From Helochares maculicollis (Eukaryota; Arthropoda; Insecta; Coleoptera; Hydrophilidae): DNA of 64,000 nt. Position 1 is the stretch's first letter. Every line of letters begins with the position of its first letter. Below are positions 1 to 9,989 of the stretch, piece after piece. Location: the NCBI GenBank assembly GCA_033557835.1, contig JAWQRO010000018.1, positions 1 to 64,000 of the forward strand. Direction: 5' to 3'. Below the pieces are notes generated by a model. The model saw only the letters and a program-made list of their open reading frames with translations, ran no database searches and was not told the DNA's origin. Made by a program: the position numbers and the translations under genes.

Positions 1-60
1 AAGCTTGCGCAGCAGGAGCTTCTTTCTCGATCTGCAATAAAAAAGTTAGGTTTGCACCAG
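1..60. other. Possible exon edge cut by the window
   Basis: The first 60 bases can be read two ways. On the plus strand an open frame ends in CAG followed by a good donor GTAAGC at 61-66. On the minus strand a pyrimidine-rich tract ends in TTGCAG just before about 34-1, a good acceptor. Neither short peptide is recognised, and too little sequence is present to choose. If it belongs to the minus-strand wake-like gene it would be a downstream exon, but it does not continue the ankyrin region in an obvious way. Confidence 0.2.
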
Positions 61-114
61 GTAAGCGAAATTATCTCCACGCATTACCCGTAAGGGTTTA
101 TTTATCTAAATATA

Positions 115-1377
115 AGGAGTACAAATAAATTTCCGCCCTTTTTTTATAAAAAAATGAATATTTATTGTAACAGAACGTTAGTTTAAGTTTATTCAAAGTA
201 TTGTCTATCTCTAGCAACCACTTTTTCCTATCTCTCAAGCAGCATTCGAGATTCCACACCTGAAGAACTCCTTATCTTTTGAAGCGTATCAACCCAATTT
301 TTGGTATCTTTATATGTTGTGAACCGCTGCTCCGACAGAGCATGTGCCATTGACCAGAATAGATAATATTCGGATGGCGCTATGTCTGGTGAATACGGCG
401 GGTGAGGTGACACTTCCCAATCAAGTGTTTTCAAATAGTTTTTCACCGGAACCGCTGCATGCGGACGAGCATTATCATAGAGTAGAATTATTTTGTTGTA
501 TCTAGCATAGTATTGAGGGCGTTTTTCCTTTAGAGCACGGTTCAATCTCATCAATTGTGTTCCGTAGAGAGTTCCAGTGATTGTTTCGCTCGGATTAAGC
601 AACTCGTAATACACCACACCCAGCTGATCTCACCATATACACAGCATGAGTTTTTTCCGTGAATATTCGGATTTGACGCGTGGCCAGGGTTTCCGCATGA
701 TTTTCTTCTTTTTGAGTTGTCGTAATGTATCCATTTCTCATCCCCGGTGACGATTCGATGTAAAAAACCTTTTTTTATGCCTGGCTAGCAGCGTTTTACT
801 CATGCATAATCGGCGTTCAATATCTCTTGGCTTCCATTCGTATGGAACCCAATTTCCTTGTTTATTAATCATTCCTAATGATTTTAAACGATGTGAAACT
901 GCTGCCGAGTGACTTCTAATGTGAAAGAAACTTCCTTTTGTGTTTGAGACGAATCTTCCTCCAATAATTCTTCCAATTCTGCATCTTCGTAAATTTTAGG
1001 CCTTCCACTGCGGTCTTTGTCTTTTACATCAAAATCACTGTTTTTAAACTTTTGAAACCACTCACGACACGTTCTCTCACTCAAAGCAGCTTCATTATAT
1101 GATTCTACGAGCAATCGATGCGCCTCAGCTGCAGATTTTTTTAAATTAAAGAAATAAATTAAAAGTTCCCGCAAATGACGTTTATTTGGTTCAAATTTAG
1201 ACATTTTCAGCTCAAGAAAATTATATTTTATTAGCACGGAGTCACTAATACAGTAAGGTTATGGTATTTTAGAACGAACAGATTAATTTTTAAGCCGGTT
1301 ATGATCTGCAAATTCTGACGAAAGCTGCGCCCCGCGACACCTTCCTTAAAACGGCGGAAACTTTTTTGTACTTCTAA
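115..1377 (-). mobile_element. Degenerate mariner element with terminal inverted repeats
   Basis: Imperfect inverted repeats of roughly 28 bp bound this element: the left end reads GTACAAATAAATTTCCGCCC from 119, and the complement of the right end (about 1350-1378) reads GTACAAAAAAGTTTCCGCCG. TA-rich sequence lies outside both ends. The length of about 1.26 kb and the interior transposase pieces are typical of mariner. The interior is broken by frameshifts, so the copy is not autonomous. Confidence 0.8.
228..1237 (-). pseudogene. Mariner transposase pseudogene
   Basis: Two separate reading frames on the minus strand together cover a mariner transposase. The 884-1237 part carries the N-terminal helix-turn-helix region (FEPNKRHLRELL, then ERTCREWFQKFK). 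The 228-617 part carries the catalytic C-terminal half with the second Asp (LLYDNARPH) and the HPPYSPDIAP motif. The region between about 620 and 880, which should hold the first catalytic Asp, is shifted out of frame. The third catalytic position reads APSEYYLF, so the expected Asp of the DD34D triad is Glu here. Both changes point to a dead copy. Confidence 0.8.
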
Positions 1378-1379
1378 TA

Positions 1380-1842
1380 GTTAACGCTCTAACAAATCAC
1401 GACGTAGAACTGAAATGCGCGAAAAATGCATTGAAATTAAATGAAATAATAAACGGCGCCTTGTGTTTTAATTCCTTACCTCCACCATCTGCCGTGTCTG
1501 TATTTTACAATTAAGATTTGCGGAAATGCTGTATAAAGGACTGCAGCAGCAGCTCCTAGGCAATACGAATGCAATTTCCTCGCCAAATGAAAATTTAAAT
1601 TAGACATTTTATACTTTTAAAAATTATAATACCACGAAATAGAGCAAAACAAGTGCTCAGCGGTGCCTAGCATTAAGCGATTCCGTTTAAATTTCTCACT
1701 AACTAGAGGCATAGAAATGGAAATGTCGCGATAAATGACAACTGTTAAACACTACATTTAGTCTAATCAATTAGGACTACCCAAAAATAACGTCGTTTCT
1801 TGTATTGAATTAAAATTTTGCTCTGCTAAAGTACATCTAATA
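1380..1842. other. AT-rich spacer, nothing recognised
   Basis: No coding frame, RNA gene or repeat boundary could be supported between the mariner and the dispersed repeat that follows. Confidence 0.5.
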
Positions 1843-3080
1843 CACAGCCTCTTTCAAAATTAAGTTACAAAACTTAAAGGGGTGGTAGATATAAGAAATA
1901 ATAAGCGATAGGCTCTTGTTTGCATTTTGAGGCATAATTAGTAACCGAGATATTAATTCCATGTGCATGTTGAGAACCACTGTTGGAATTCCGTTTCACT
2001 GACGTCGTCGGTCGAACACAGACGAATTTTATAGGTATTGCAAATAATCACCTTCTTGTTCAACCGGAGAGGAAAAACAAGCGCCACATGTTTGATCGAA
2101 TTGAGAAAGACATATTTACTGATATGCAAATCATCTGAACTTACTAAGCACGAAACAAGAAAAACTATAATTTTTTTGTAAACAAGGTAATAAAAATGAA
2201 AGCGGATGCTCATCAAAAACTTAAGGCGTAATAAATTTACAACCACAGTTGCAAGAGAAGCGGTGCATGTTTTTCTGTCATCACAAGAACATGAATTTGT
2301 ACTATTAATTGTGATAGAAATTGACTGCAGTCCATCGAATTTTAACGATGAAGAATGTCGTCAATTTAGTTATTGTAGAGTTTGCGTTCTATGATGTAAC
2401 CACCCTTCTTGCAGCGGAAATAAAAAGCGATATTCTTTCGAGGTTACGTTCGATCTCCAGTTCAAAAACAACGCGCTCCAATAAAATGTTACTTAAATGG
2501 TTGTTTATGTTCTTTTTTCTGTCTTTATTTTATTAGGAAGGATTTGTGTTCGTGAAATAATTTTAGCGCGTGATTATGACGGATCTAACGCTTTGTTTTG
2601 ATTGTGACACCGGTATTTTTATAGAGATAAAGGTGGCGTTAGTTTGCGATGTATGATGTAATCGTCTTTCTTGCGGCGGAAGATAGTAATACAAAGCGAT
2701 CTTTTTCGAGGTAACGTTTTGTTTTAAATGATTCGAAAAACGCGGAGCTATAAAATTTGACTTCAATGGTGGTTGATGTTCTTTTTCTGTTCCTCTTTGA
2801 TAAGGACGGTTTTGCGTTCATGAAAAAATTTAATCTCGAGGTTTTGAAGGATCTAACGACGTGTTTAATTGTGATGCGGTTAATTTTAAAGCAATAACGG
2901 TGCCGTTGTGTTTGCATAATATTCTTTAACCCAGCATGGTCTATGGGCATCATTTAAATTAAGCCAGGAGTCCCAAATTAGCCATATTTGCAATATTTTT
3001 ATTTATAGTTAGAAAATGCCAGGTCATGGTGACATTGGCGTTCTTAACATGTGGCTTAAGTATTGGAAATGAATTCTGTC
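1843..3080 (+). repeat. Non-coding dispersed repeat, copy 1
   Basis: This stretch is clearly related to 61123-62690 in the same orientation and to 62690-63260 in inverted orientation. Both long copies begin with a block starting CAGCCT(C/G)TTTCA and continue through matching blocks such as TTTGCATTTTGAGGCATAAT. Inside is a tandem duplication with a period near 260 bp (units starting about 2382 and 2642, each opening with TATGATGTAA and TCTTGC). The copy ends near 3080 after a CCAGGTCATGG block. No open frame of note exists, so this is probably a non-autonomous mobile element; its class could not be assigned. Confidence 0.7.
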
Positions 3081-3239
3081 ACATTCTGTATATATTAGAG
3101 GGACCGGAAAGTGTCGTTTCTACGCATGTCGATATTTGATTTGGTAGCTCATTACGTATTTGGAAGGCGTATCAAATAGATTTTTAGGTTATTGTATAAT
3201 ATTTGCTTCAGAATAATTGAGTATTAGACTTTTTCTGCA

Positions 3240-3625
3240 ATTTGGGGTGCAATGGCCACCCAAATACCAGAAGAGCATATCCGGCATTGTATGCTTTTTG
3301 AGTTTCGCAAGGGTAATGCCGCATCTGCTGCGACTAAAAACATTTGCCATGTTCTGTATAATATCCACTTTTCATCTCCAGTAACAATTTGTCGCAGAAA
3401 ATTATGTCTAGCTAGCGTGGACAAAAGAGAACTGCAGATTGTTACACGTTAAAATCTGTTCTGCACTAAAAGTTGATGCGGTATCCAAATTTCTGCTCTT
3501 TAGATCTTGGTTACTTCTTTTAAACCTAGTCATATTGTGGACCACGCAGTCCCAACTTTGTCCTGTATAGTTTGTTTCTTCCAACGGTCAAAATCGCATT
3601 TTTTCAACTTTTTATGTTGATATGT
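3240..3625. pseudogene. Rearranged mariner fragment with an internal inversion
   Basis: The plus strand at about 3252-3350 encodes a mariner N-terminal helix-turn-helix segment (PEEHIRHCMLFEFRKGNAAS). The minus strand at about 3620-3340 encodes the following part of a mariner transposase, with WIPHQL, CSSLL and the catalytic block IVTGDEKWILY. The two halves therefore lie head to head instead of in line, which requires an inversion or a nested insertion after mobilisation. Frames are broken, so it is a relic. Confidence 0.6.
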
Positions 3626-3629
3626 TGTA

Positions 3630-5690
3630 ACATCTAAAGCATCACGAGAAACAGCATTATCGGCGTTTGTTGCATCGGTAGCATTCATATGTTTCGATGG
3701 TCAAAAATGGCACTTTTGAATTTTTTTTGCATTTTTGCGGTTCAACTAGAAGCTAATACCATAGGGAAGACGTGTGACAAGTTTCATAGTAATCGATTCA
3801 TAGCTTTTTGAGTAAATTAATTAAAAAAAAATAGTTTCGAGAGTTTTTTTGGTTGTCACCTAAAAGACGTATCACAAACACAATCCTGCGATTTACTTCA
3901 AATCTATTATTAACTAATGGACCAGAAAAAATATCTCTGCGGCCACACTCACATAACAAGAACTGTAATAACGGCAACACTGGTTTTAAAGTACTTCATA
4001 CAACGTTACAGTTGTTGTGTTCATGGAATTAAGGAATAAAAGAGTTTCTGGACATTTTACCCGGGTCGTCAGTACAAAAGTTCCAAGTGTTAGAACTCTG
4101 AAAAGCAGGCGGCGAGATTCGAAAGGTGTTTAAGCTTTAGATGGAGCACTTAAATGACTTTTAGCCAATAAATAATATAAATTTCGTGCTGAAAATTTAC
4201 AGCCATATTTTGGTGAACTACTTTCTGTCAAAATGAAAGTGAGAGTGGACGAATCTCTGGCACAGAGTCACCTCAACCAAAAATGAAGTATAGTCTAAAT
4301 GGTTTCGAAAGCAATAGTCCAATTAGGGATGAGTTCACTGAAATTTTTGCACCAAAACAAAAAAAAATTATCACTAATGCAGACAACAATTTCGTATTGA
4401 TCATTATTCCGTTCGATTCATAATGCATATTTGGCGCAACTACTAAATCTATCTTAAGTATCAGTGACATCAACAGTTATTAGCAAATAGCAGCACGCCA
4501 ATATTATTTTCTATATTTCAAGTGCTAAGTAATTAATCGATATCTCTATCGGTTAAAGATAAAGATATGATATAAAGTAACCATTAAATAAAATTTTTAG
4601 CCGATATAGAGTTATTCCTTTGCAACAACTGGACAAAAAGTCGGTAGCATCAGAAAATCTGCCATCTTAGACTAATCCAATTCAAAGATGCCAGAGTACT
4701 GAAAACATTCCAATTCGTTCCATTTTATTTTCAAATACATGACATTTGTTTAATGGTATATGCAAGGTACAAAACGTAAAAGGTTGGGTCGCATTGAACA
4801 TAAATACAGTCACACAGAATACACCCACGTATGGCGGGAGAACATGTTAAGGAAAGTCTTCAGCTATGACAATAAGGACACAGCTAACTCCAAGTACAAT
4901 ACAAAGCAGTCTACTGCACCCTGGGGCGTCTGAGCAAAGAGATATCTTCTATAAAGAGGTTAGAATGGAAATGCACCAGGGAAAATTCGCGAGGACGTTT
5001 AAACACTGCCAAGTTTTCCACTGGCAATTACTTTTCCGCGGGCAAAAGAAAAATTAGTTGATGAATTGGCTCAAAGCCGAGCTTAAGGAGAGATCGACGT
5101 CAACTAGTGTTATTACAGATACCACGTCGCAGTGAAGTTTCGAAATGAAATTAAACGATCAGACGTATTTATCTCGATGGAAGTTCGATCGCGAGTTTAT
5201 TGGAGAGCTTAGTCTCAAGATATTACCACATTTTTCTCTTTATTACTAAAAGCACTGACTTCCATGAATTCGCCCTGTTTGATGTTTCGCCAAATCCAAT
5301 AGGAAACGAAAGTAGGCAACAAAAAATGCGTTTTATAAGTCGAGCTGAGGCACTAGTAATTAATGAATCTCCATCAGAGATTGATAGATAAAGGCAGACG
5401 TGGCGAACTATTTAATCAACAAAAAAGAATGGGGGAAACAGACCGCTGAAGATAGTGACGTAGTGCCAAGATGTAAAATTAAAAAGACAAATTCGTTTAA
5501 TCTGTTTAGAATCGAGAAATAAATTTCTCGCTGCAGGAAAGAGCAGCCTAAAGAAAAACATACAACTCGCCAAACCGGAGGGATCCGTTTCGCTTTGTGT
5601 AACGGATAGTATTTATTCTGTTGAACCAATTCAAACACGACTATCGGATTCCAATAAAAACTTTCCCCGACAAAGGTATTAAAACATCAA
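3630..5690. other. Non-coding AT-rich region
   Basis: Only short open frames without recognisable domains occur here (for example near 4866 and 5200). No splice-bounded exon could be supported. The region probably lies within or beside an intron of the wake-like gene. Confidence 0.4.
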
Positions 5691-5713
5691 CCCTCTATAT
5701 GCGTTTCAAATAA

Positions 5714-5938
5714 ATTACATTTACAAACCGTTTTGTTTTACAACACGAATTGATTGGGGTTGCATTAATGGCTAAGAAGCGGAGGATCAGCTTAACGTCT
5801 TTGCAGGAAGGCGAAATCCTGTGGGTGGAAACGGATGATATATTTGGAAATTCATATGAAAATGTATATGTTTCTAAAGATCCTCGTGAAATCCTCTCGC
5901 TGTACACTGAGACCCGTCTACAATATATAGGATAGTCT
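5714..5938 (+). CDS. Unrecognised short open frame, possible gene fragment
   Basis: An open plus-strand frame of about 74 codons ends at TAG (5936-5938). It has protein-like composition in its second half (EGEILWVETDDIFGNSYENV, then SKDPREILSLYTETRLQYIG), mixing charged and aromatic residues, whereas the opposite strand gives a Ser/Ile-rich frame. I do not recognise the family. No clear splice acceptor or promoter precedes it, and an initiating ATG is only available at about 5768. It could be a transposon fragment, a captured exon or a chance frame. It lies antisense and just downstream of the wake-like exons. Confidence 0.25.
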
Positions 5939-6053
5939 ACGCCACCCCAGGGTGGCTCGGAACAAAGATGCACCATAAAAAAGATTAGGACGAAAGGCCG
6001 CCGAGGCGGAGTGGAAGTTTATGCGAGGCGGTGAAAAAACAGAGTTTTCTTAC

Positions 6054-6413
6054 CTATTAACATCGACGTCTGTGGATTCTAATATGGTCCTTGCTTTCTC
6101 TAAATGGCCGTGGTCGACTGCGGCGAAAAGAGCTGCAACAAAAATTGATATAATAGCTTAACCGGAAGGAATCGGCGGCGATTTCGTTGCATAAAGACCT
6201 TCCGTTTGGTCGTTTTGCCGTTCTGTCGAGCATTTTATGGAGACGACTTCTTACCATGCAAATGAATGTTGATCTTTGCTAGTTTCTCCATGCGCTGCTG
6301 CATTAGTTTGGCCTGCTTTTTACTTGGCTTGTGTCCAGTTGGAGGCAGCCCTGAGCTCAAGGGGAGAACGCTAGCCACCTCCATCTCGCCGTCGTTGGGA
6401 AGCGCGGGTAATT
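6054..6413 (-). CDS. wake: wide awake/ANKFN1-like gene, two internal exons (partial)
   Basis: Two minus-strand exons are bounded by consensus splice sites: 6413-6255 (acceptor TTTAG, donor GTAAGA) and 6132-6054 (acceptor TTGCAG, donor GTAAGA). The intron is 122 nt and splits a GCT alanine codon. The first exon encodes a linker ending in KKQAKLMQQRMEKLAKINIH. The second completes the start of an ankyrin repeat region (ALFAAVDHGHLEKARTILES, then TDVDVN). This matches what I recall of the ankyrin/fibronectin-III protein ANKFN1, known in Drosophila as wide awake, which acts in clock neurons upstream of neuronal inhibition. The ankyrin continuation (expected to read like a ...NSDG.. segment) is not seen in the remaining 6 kb, and no start exon is seen upstream. 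This is therefore a fragment of a long gene with other exons outside the window or in large introns. Confidence 0.72.
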
Positions 6414-6450
6414 CTAAAGTAAAAATAAAGTAAAAAATAAAAAAAATCAA

Positions 6451-7860
6451 ATAAAAATAAACGCAAATAAACAGAAATGAAATAATTCGTTGGCGATCGA
6501 GCGCTTTACATAAAACAGTATAAACTTTTTAAACATAAAATAGTCGATTAATTTAAAGCAAACGATTAAAAAAAACAAATAAATAATTTATGGTTTAAAA
6601 TATGCGCGCTGCGCATAAGTAATTAGGACTAATTGGTAGTTTTGCTATATTAAAATGTACTAAAGTAGTAGGTCGAAGCTCATTAGACTTCCTCCTTTTA
6701 CTATTCTTCCTTACTCCGTATAGTTATTGGCATCGGGTTATTTATCCGCTGCCTTATTTAGACATATAATTAGGTGAACTTGAGAAACTTCGTATTCTTT
6801 GGTAACTATAACAACTTATATTTTACGGTAGCGCAGCCGATATAAACTTTAATCATCTGGCCGAGTGAACTGTATTTGCATCGTTCTGTGATCTGTTTCG
6901 TGGAAAACTGAAGTTATAAACGACGAACAGATGATGAAATTTTTCAGTCTGCCGAGATATAACGTTTTATTTCTCAATTATGAAAGTTCAGACGAGCTTG
7001 TCGGCTTCCATTGTCGGTATTTTTTCAAAAACGAATCGTAGATATTTCAAATGGAAAAATAGTGTATAAATACAGAAGTTGCTGCCTTGTGACGGGGCTC
7101 TTAGTATTATAATGATAATTGGTCATCAGTTGCAATCAACTGAAGATTTCATGACGTTTTATTAAAAGTTGTTTGATTGAAGTGCAAAATTTATTCTAAA
7201 TTTGTTTTCTGTGTGGTCCAAAACAAAAGGTAACGTTCGTCTTTTTAACGAAATTGATATTAAAGACACTCAGGGAGCGCAGCTCATTAGCCTTACAAAT
7301 AGCTAGTCTCCAAGACAACAAAACTAATATATCGTAAGCATCCGTGTTGATCAAAGACCCAGACAAGTTTCTGTGCAGTGCTAACTACTTCTATAAGTTT
7401 GAGGATGATGATAACAGCAGATTTAGTTGGTGTTTGCAAAAAAATCAAATATATATTTTTGATTGGCAACAAGTGAAAATGATTCACTCAACTAAAACAG
7501 TAAATAGAAGTAACAATTTAATCTCGTGATAGCTTCTATTGACTTAAATTACCATAAGTGCCAATTTAAGATGTTTATGTTACCAAGCATAAGGTTTTAT
7601 AGAGGCCAGCAGTGATTAAGCTACGCTAGAGATATAATACTGGGCTTCAGAAACAATCGAAGTTATTACAATTTAAAAAACATGAAATATGATGAAAACA
7701 TAAAAAGTGAACTGTTGAGGACACAATTAAGGATAAAATAAAGGGAAGATTAGTGGAACATGTGAATAAAAAAACAAGCCTGTGGAAAATGCCGGAAGAA
7801 AAAAGAACCAACGATGATCTGACAGTATTTTAGAATTTTGATAGACTATGAAATAAAAGG
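6451..7860. other. Non-coding AT-rich region
   Basis: Presumably intron or 5' flank of the minus-strand wake-like gene. No supported exon, RNA gene or repeat was found. Confidence 0.4.
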
Positions 7861-7865
7861 GTAGA

Positions 7866-8848
7866 TCAGGTCAGGTCAGATCAAATATGCTCAAGCCTGG
7901 TCAAGTCTAGTCGTCTGATCAGGTCTTGTGAGATTTGGTCAGGCCAAGTCTGGTCAGGTCTAGTCTGGTCAGGGTTAGTGAGAGAATGGGAAAGAAGGAA
8001 GCCAAAGAAGAAACGCTAGCTTCCTGGGACGAGGAATGGCGGAAGACCAGAGGTCGGTCTTAGACATCCACCAATATATTCCAAGCGTCAAAATCGATCT
8101 ATGGCAGAAAAAGAGAAAGGAGATCCAGATGTATACCAGGTACGGCTGTTTCGGCAGCTATTCCAAGAGATTCAAGATCACACAGGAATACTCATGTTGG
8201 TGGTGTAATAACATCGACACACCGGAACACACATGTTTCGTTGCCCATGGTTCGACGACATAAGAGTCAATATATGGGGTGGACTGCAAATAGGTCTGAC
8301 CATGGAGACTCTGGTGGACACCATGTGTTACTCCAAAGAAAACTGGCGTAAGATCTGCGATGGCATGACTGGGAACATGAAAGCCATACACCCCTTGCCA
8401 CTCACCCAAAGGAATCCTATAAAAAGTTTTCCACCAACCCCGGGAAAAAAGGTCAGGTCAGGTCTGGTCGGATAAGGTTTGGTCAAGTGTGGTCAGATTA
8501 GTTCGTCAGGTTAGGTCTGGTCTGGTCTGGTTTATTCAAGTCAGGTCTGGGCAGGTCAGGTCAGATCAGACCACAAACAGTTAGGGGAGGTCAGGTCAGG
8601 TCTGGTTTGATCTGGTCAGATCAGCTCTGAGCAGGTCTGGTCAGGTCAAATTTGGGCAAGCTTGGGCAGGTCATGTAAGATCAAAAATAAAGTTAGGGCA
8701 GGTCAGGTCAGACAAAAAAGTCAGAGCAGGTCAGGTCAGACAAAAAAGTAAGAGCAGGTCTGGTCAGGTCTGGTCAAATCTGTTCAGGTCAGGCCCGGTC
8801 TGGTCAGGGCAAGTCAGGCCAGGTCAGATCAGGTCAGGTCAGACAAAA
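7866..8848 (+). repeat. Interstitial telomere-like (TCAGG)n tract, degenerate
   Basis: Two blocks, about 7866-7980 and 8451-8848, consist of degenerate pentamers dominated by TCAGG and TCTGG (runs such as GGTCAGGTCAGGTCTGG). TCAGG is the telomeric repeat of many beetles, in place of the general insect TTAGG. The two blocks are on the same strand and are separated by about 470 bp of retrotransposon sequence, which suggests one original tract. The degree of decay and the presence of genes on both sides show an old internal (non-terminal) telomeric tract or a tandem array derived from one. Confidence 0.75.
7981..8450 (+). mobile_element. 5'-truncated R1-clade retrotransposon end inside the TCAGG tract
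   Basis: Conceptual translation across frameshifts gives the C-terminal tail of an R1-clade non-LTR reverse transcriptase protein: a LASWDEEW block, then IPSVKIDLW, YGCFGSYSKRFK and a zinc-knuckle-like CWWCNNIDTPEHTCF, which continues in another frame with RCPWFDDIR. The sequence ends in a run of six A at 8445-8450 and then returns directly to GGTCAGGTCA. Target-primed 5'-truncated insertion leaves exactly this structure. SART and TRAS elements are R1-clade families that target insect telomere repeats, so this is probably a relic of such an element. Frames are broken at least twice. Confidence 0.68.
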
Positions 8849-8859
8849 CGATGCGTGGA

Positions 8860-9985
8860 ATTACGGTCTTAATCAAGAATTAGCTCACTACGGTTTAGTG
8901 ATCTCAAACACCTCGAAGTGAATAAAATGTTTGTTTATCGCACCATAACTCGTTAAAATGATACTGGTAGCATCGCAAAACGCCATGGAGGTGGTCATCA
9001 AAAAACTGCAACCTCATCTAAGATGGTTCGAAAAGTGAAGAAGCGAATTGAGGGAAATCCACGACGAAGTGCCAATCAAATGGCTGAAGAACTGAAAATA
9101 TCCAATCGCAGCATCCGACGCATATTGAAAAATGAGCTCAAGGTCAAGCCTTACAAGTTCCAAAAGGCGCATGATCTTACACCAAAACAGCAGCAAGTTA
9201 AACTTGAGAGAGCGAAGGACTTGCTTTGCTTGGCCGAAAGCGGTCAATTTCCAAACATCGTGTTTTCTGACAAGAAAAATTACCCAATTGGCCAATTTGT
9301 AAACTCTCAAAACGATAGGGCTCACTTGATCGAACGTTCATCCGAGAATTTGAGCCATCGGTTGGTTACCAGAAAGCAGCACCCGCCACAAATAATGGTT
9401 TGGGCCGCTATATCCGCGGATGGGCGCTCTCCAATCGTTTTCATTGAACCTGACATCAAAGTAAATGCGACATATTATCGGGAAAACAATTTGGAGGCTG
9501 CTTTGAAGTCTTGGGCAGACAAACATTTCGGTCGCAGATCATGGACGTTTCAACAAGACTCGGCACCGTCTCACAAAGCGCGAGTAAACCAAGAATGGCT
9601 GAAAAACAATGTTCCGAACTTCATTTCGACCATACAATGGCTCACGAATTCACCAGACGCGAATCCAATGGATTATTCTCTATGGGCCATTTTGGAGAAC
9701 AATGTCCGAGTTAAAAAATACACCAACCTCGAGACGCTGAAGAAAGCCATTGTCCATGAGTGGGCCAAAATACCGGCAAATCACATTCGGGCAGCTTGCG
9801 ATTCATTTTTTGACCGTCTCAAAGCCATAGTCAAGGAAAAAGGTGTTTATATCGAAACCAGATAAATTGATTCTGAATTGTTGATTAGTTTCACACCTTC
9901 TGTACTTTAAAATAAATAAAAATACTTTTTTAAACCGAATTTATGGCCTTTTGAGTTCGCTACACATCGAGTGCCCAACCCTGTA
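8860..9985 (+). mobile_element. maT-type (DD37D) Tc1/mariner element, 5' end missing
   Basis: A transposase region is followed by a right end whose complement reads TACAGGGTTGGGCACTCGAT, typical of Tc1/mariner termini. No matching left terminus was found. Instead the element runs directly into the telomere-like tract near 8850, so the left end seems lost. Confidence 0.6.
8927..9865 (+). pseudogene. DD37D (maT) transposase with one nonsense codon
   Basis: The frame is open from 9023 to 9865 and is in frame with an upstream piece beginning at ATG 8927. That piece carries the end of the first helix-turn-helix (NKMFVYRTITR) and a basic linker (RHGGGHQKTATSSK). A TAA at 8954-8956 breaks the frame. 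The catalytic core has the first Asp in FSDKKNYP, the second in FQQDSAPSHKA and the third in DANPMDYSLW, with 37 residues between the second and third. That spacing is DD37D, the hallmark of the maT group. Only the single stop and the missing N-terminal tip and left end prevent a full protein, so the copy is fairly young. Confidence 0.8.
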
Positions 9986-9989
9986 CGTT

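Noticed and set aside
2206..2953. Several short frames on both strands
   Set aside because: They lie inside the dispersed repeat and are not conserved between its copies.
7866..8848. CRISPR-like or satellite array
   Set aside because: Pentamer units without spacers do not fit CRISPR, and the TCAGG unit fits a telomere-type repeat better than an arbitrary satellite.
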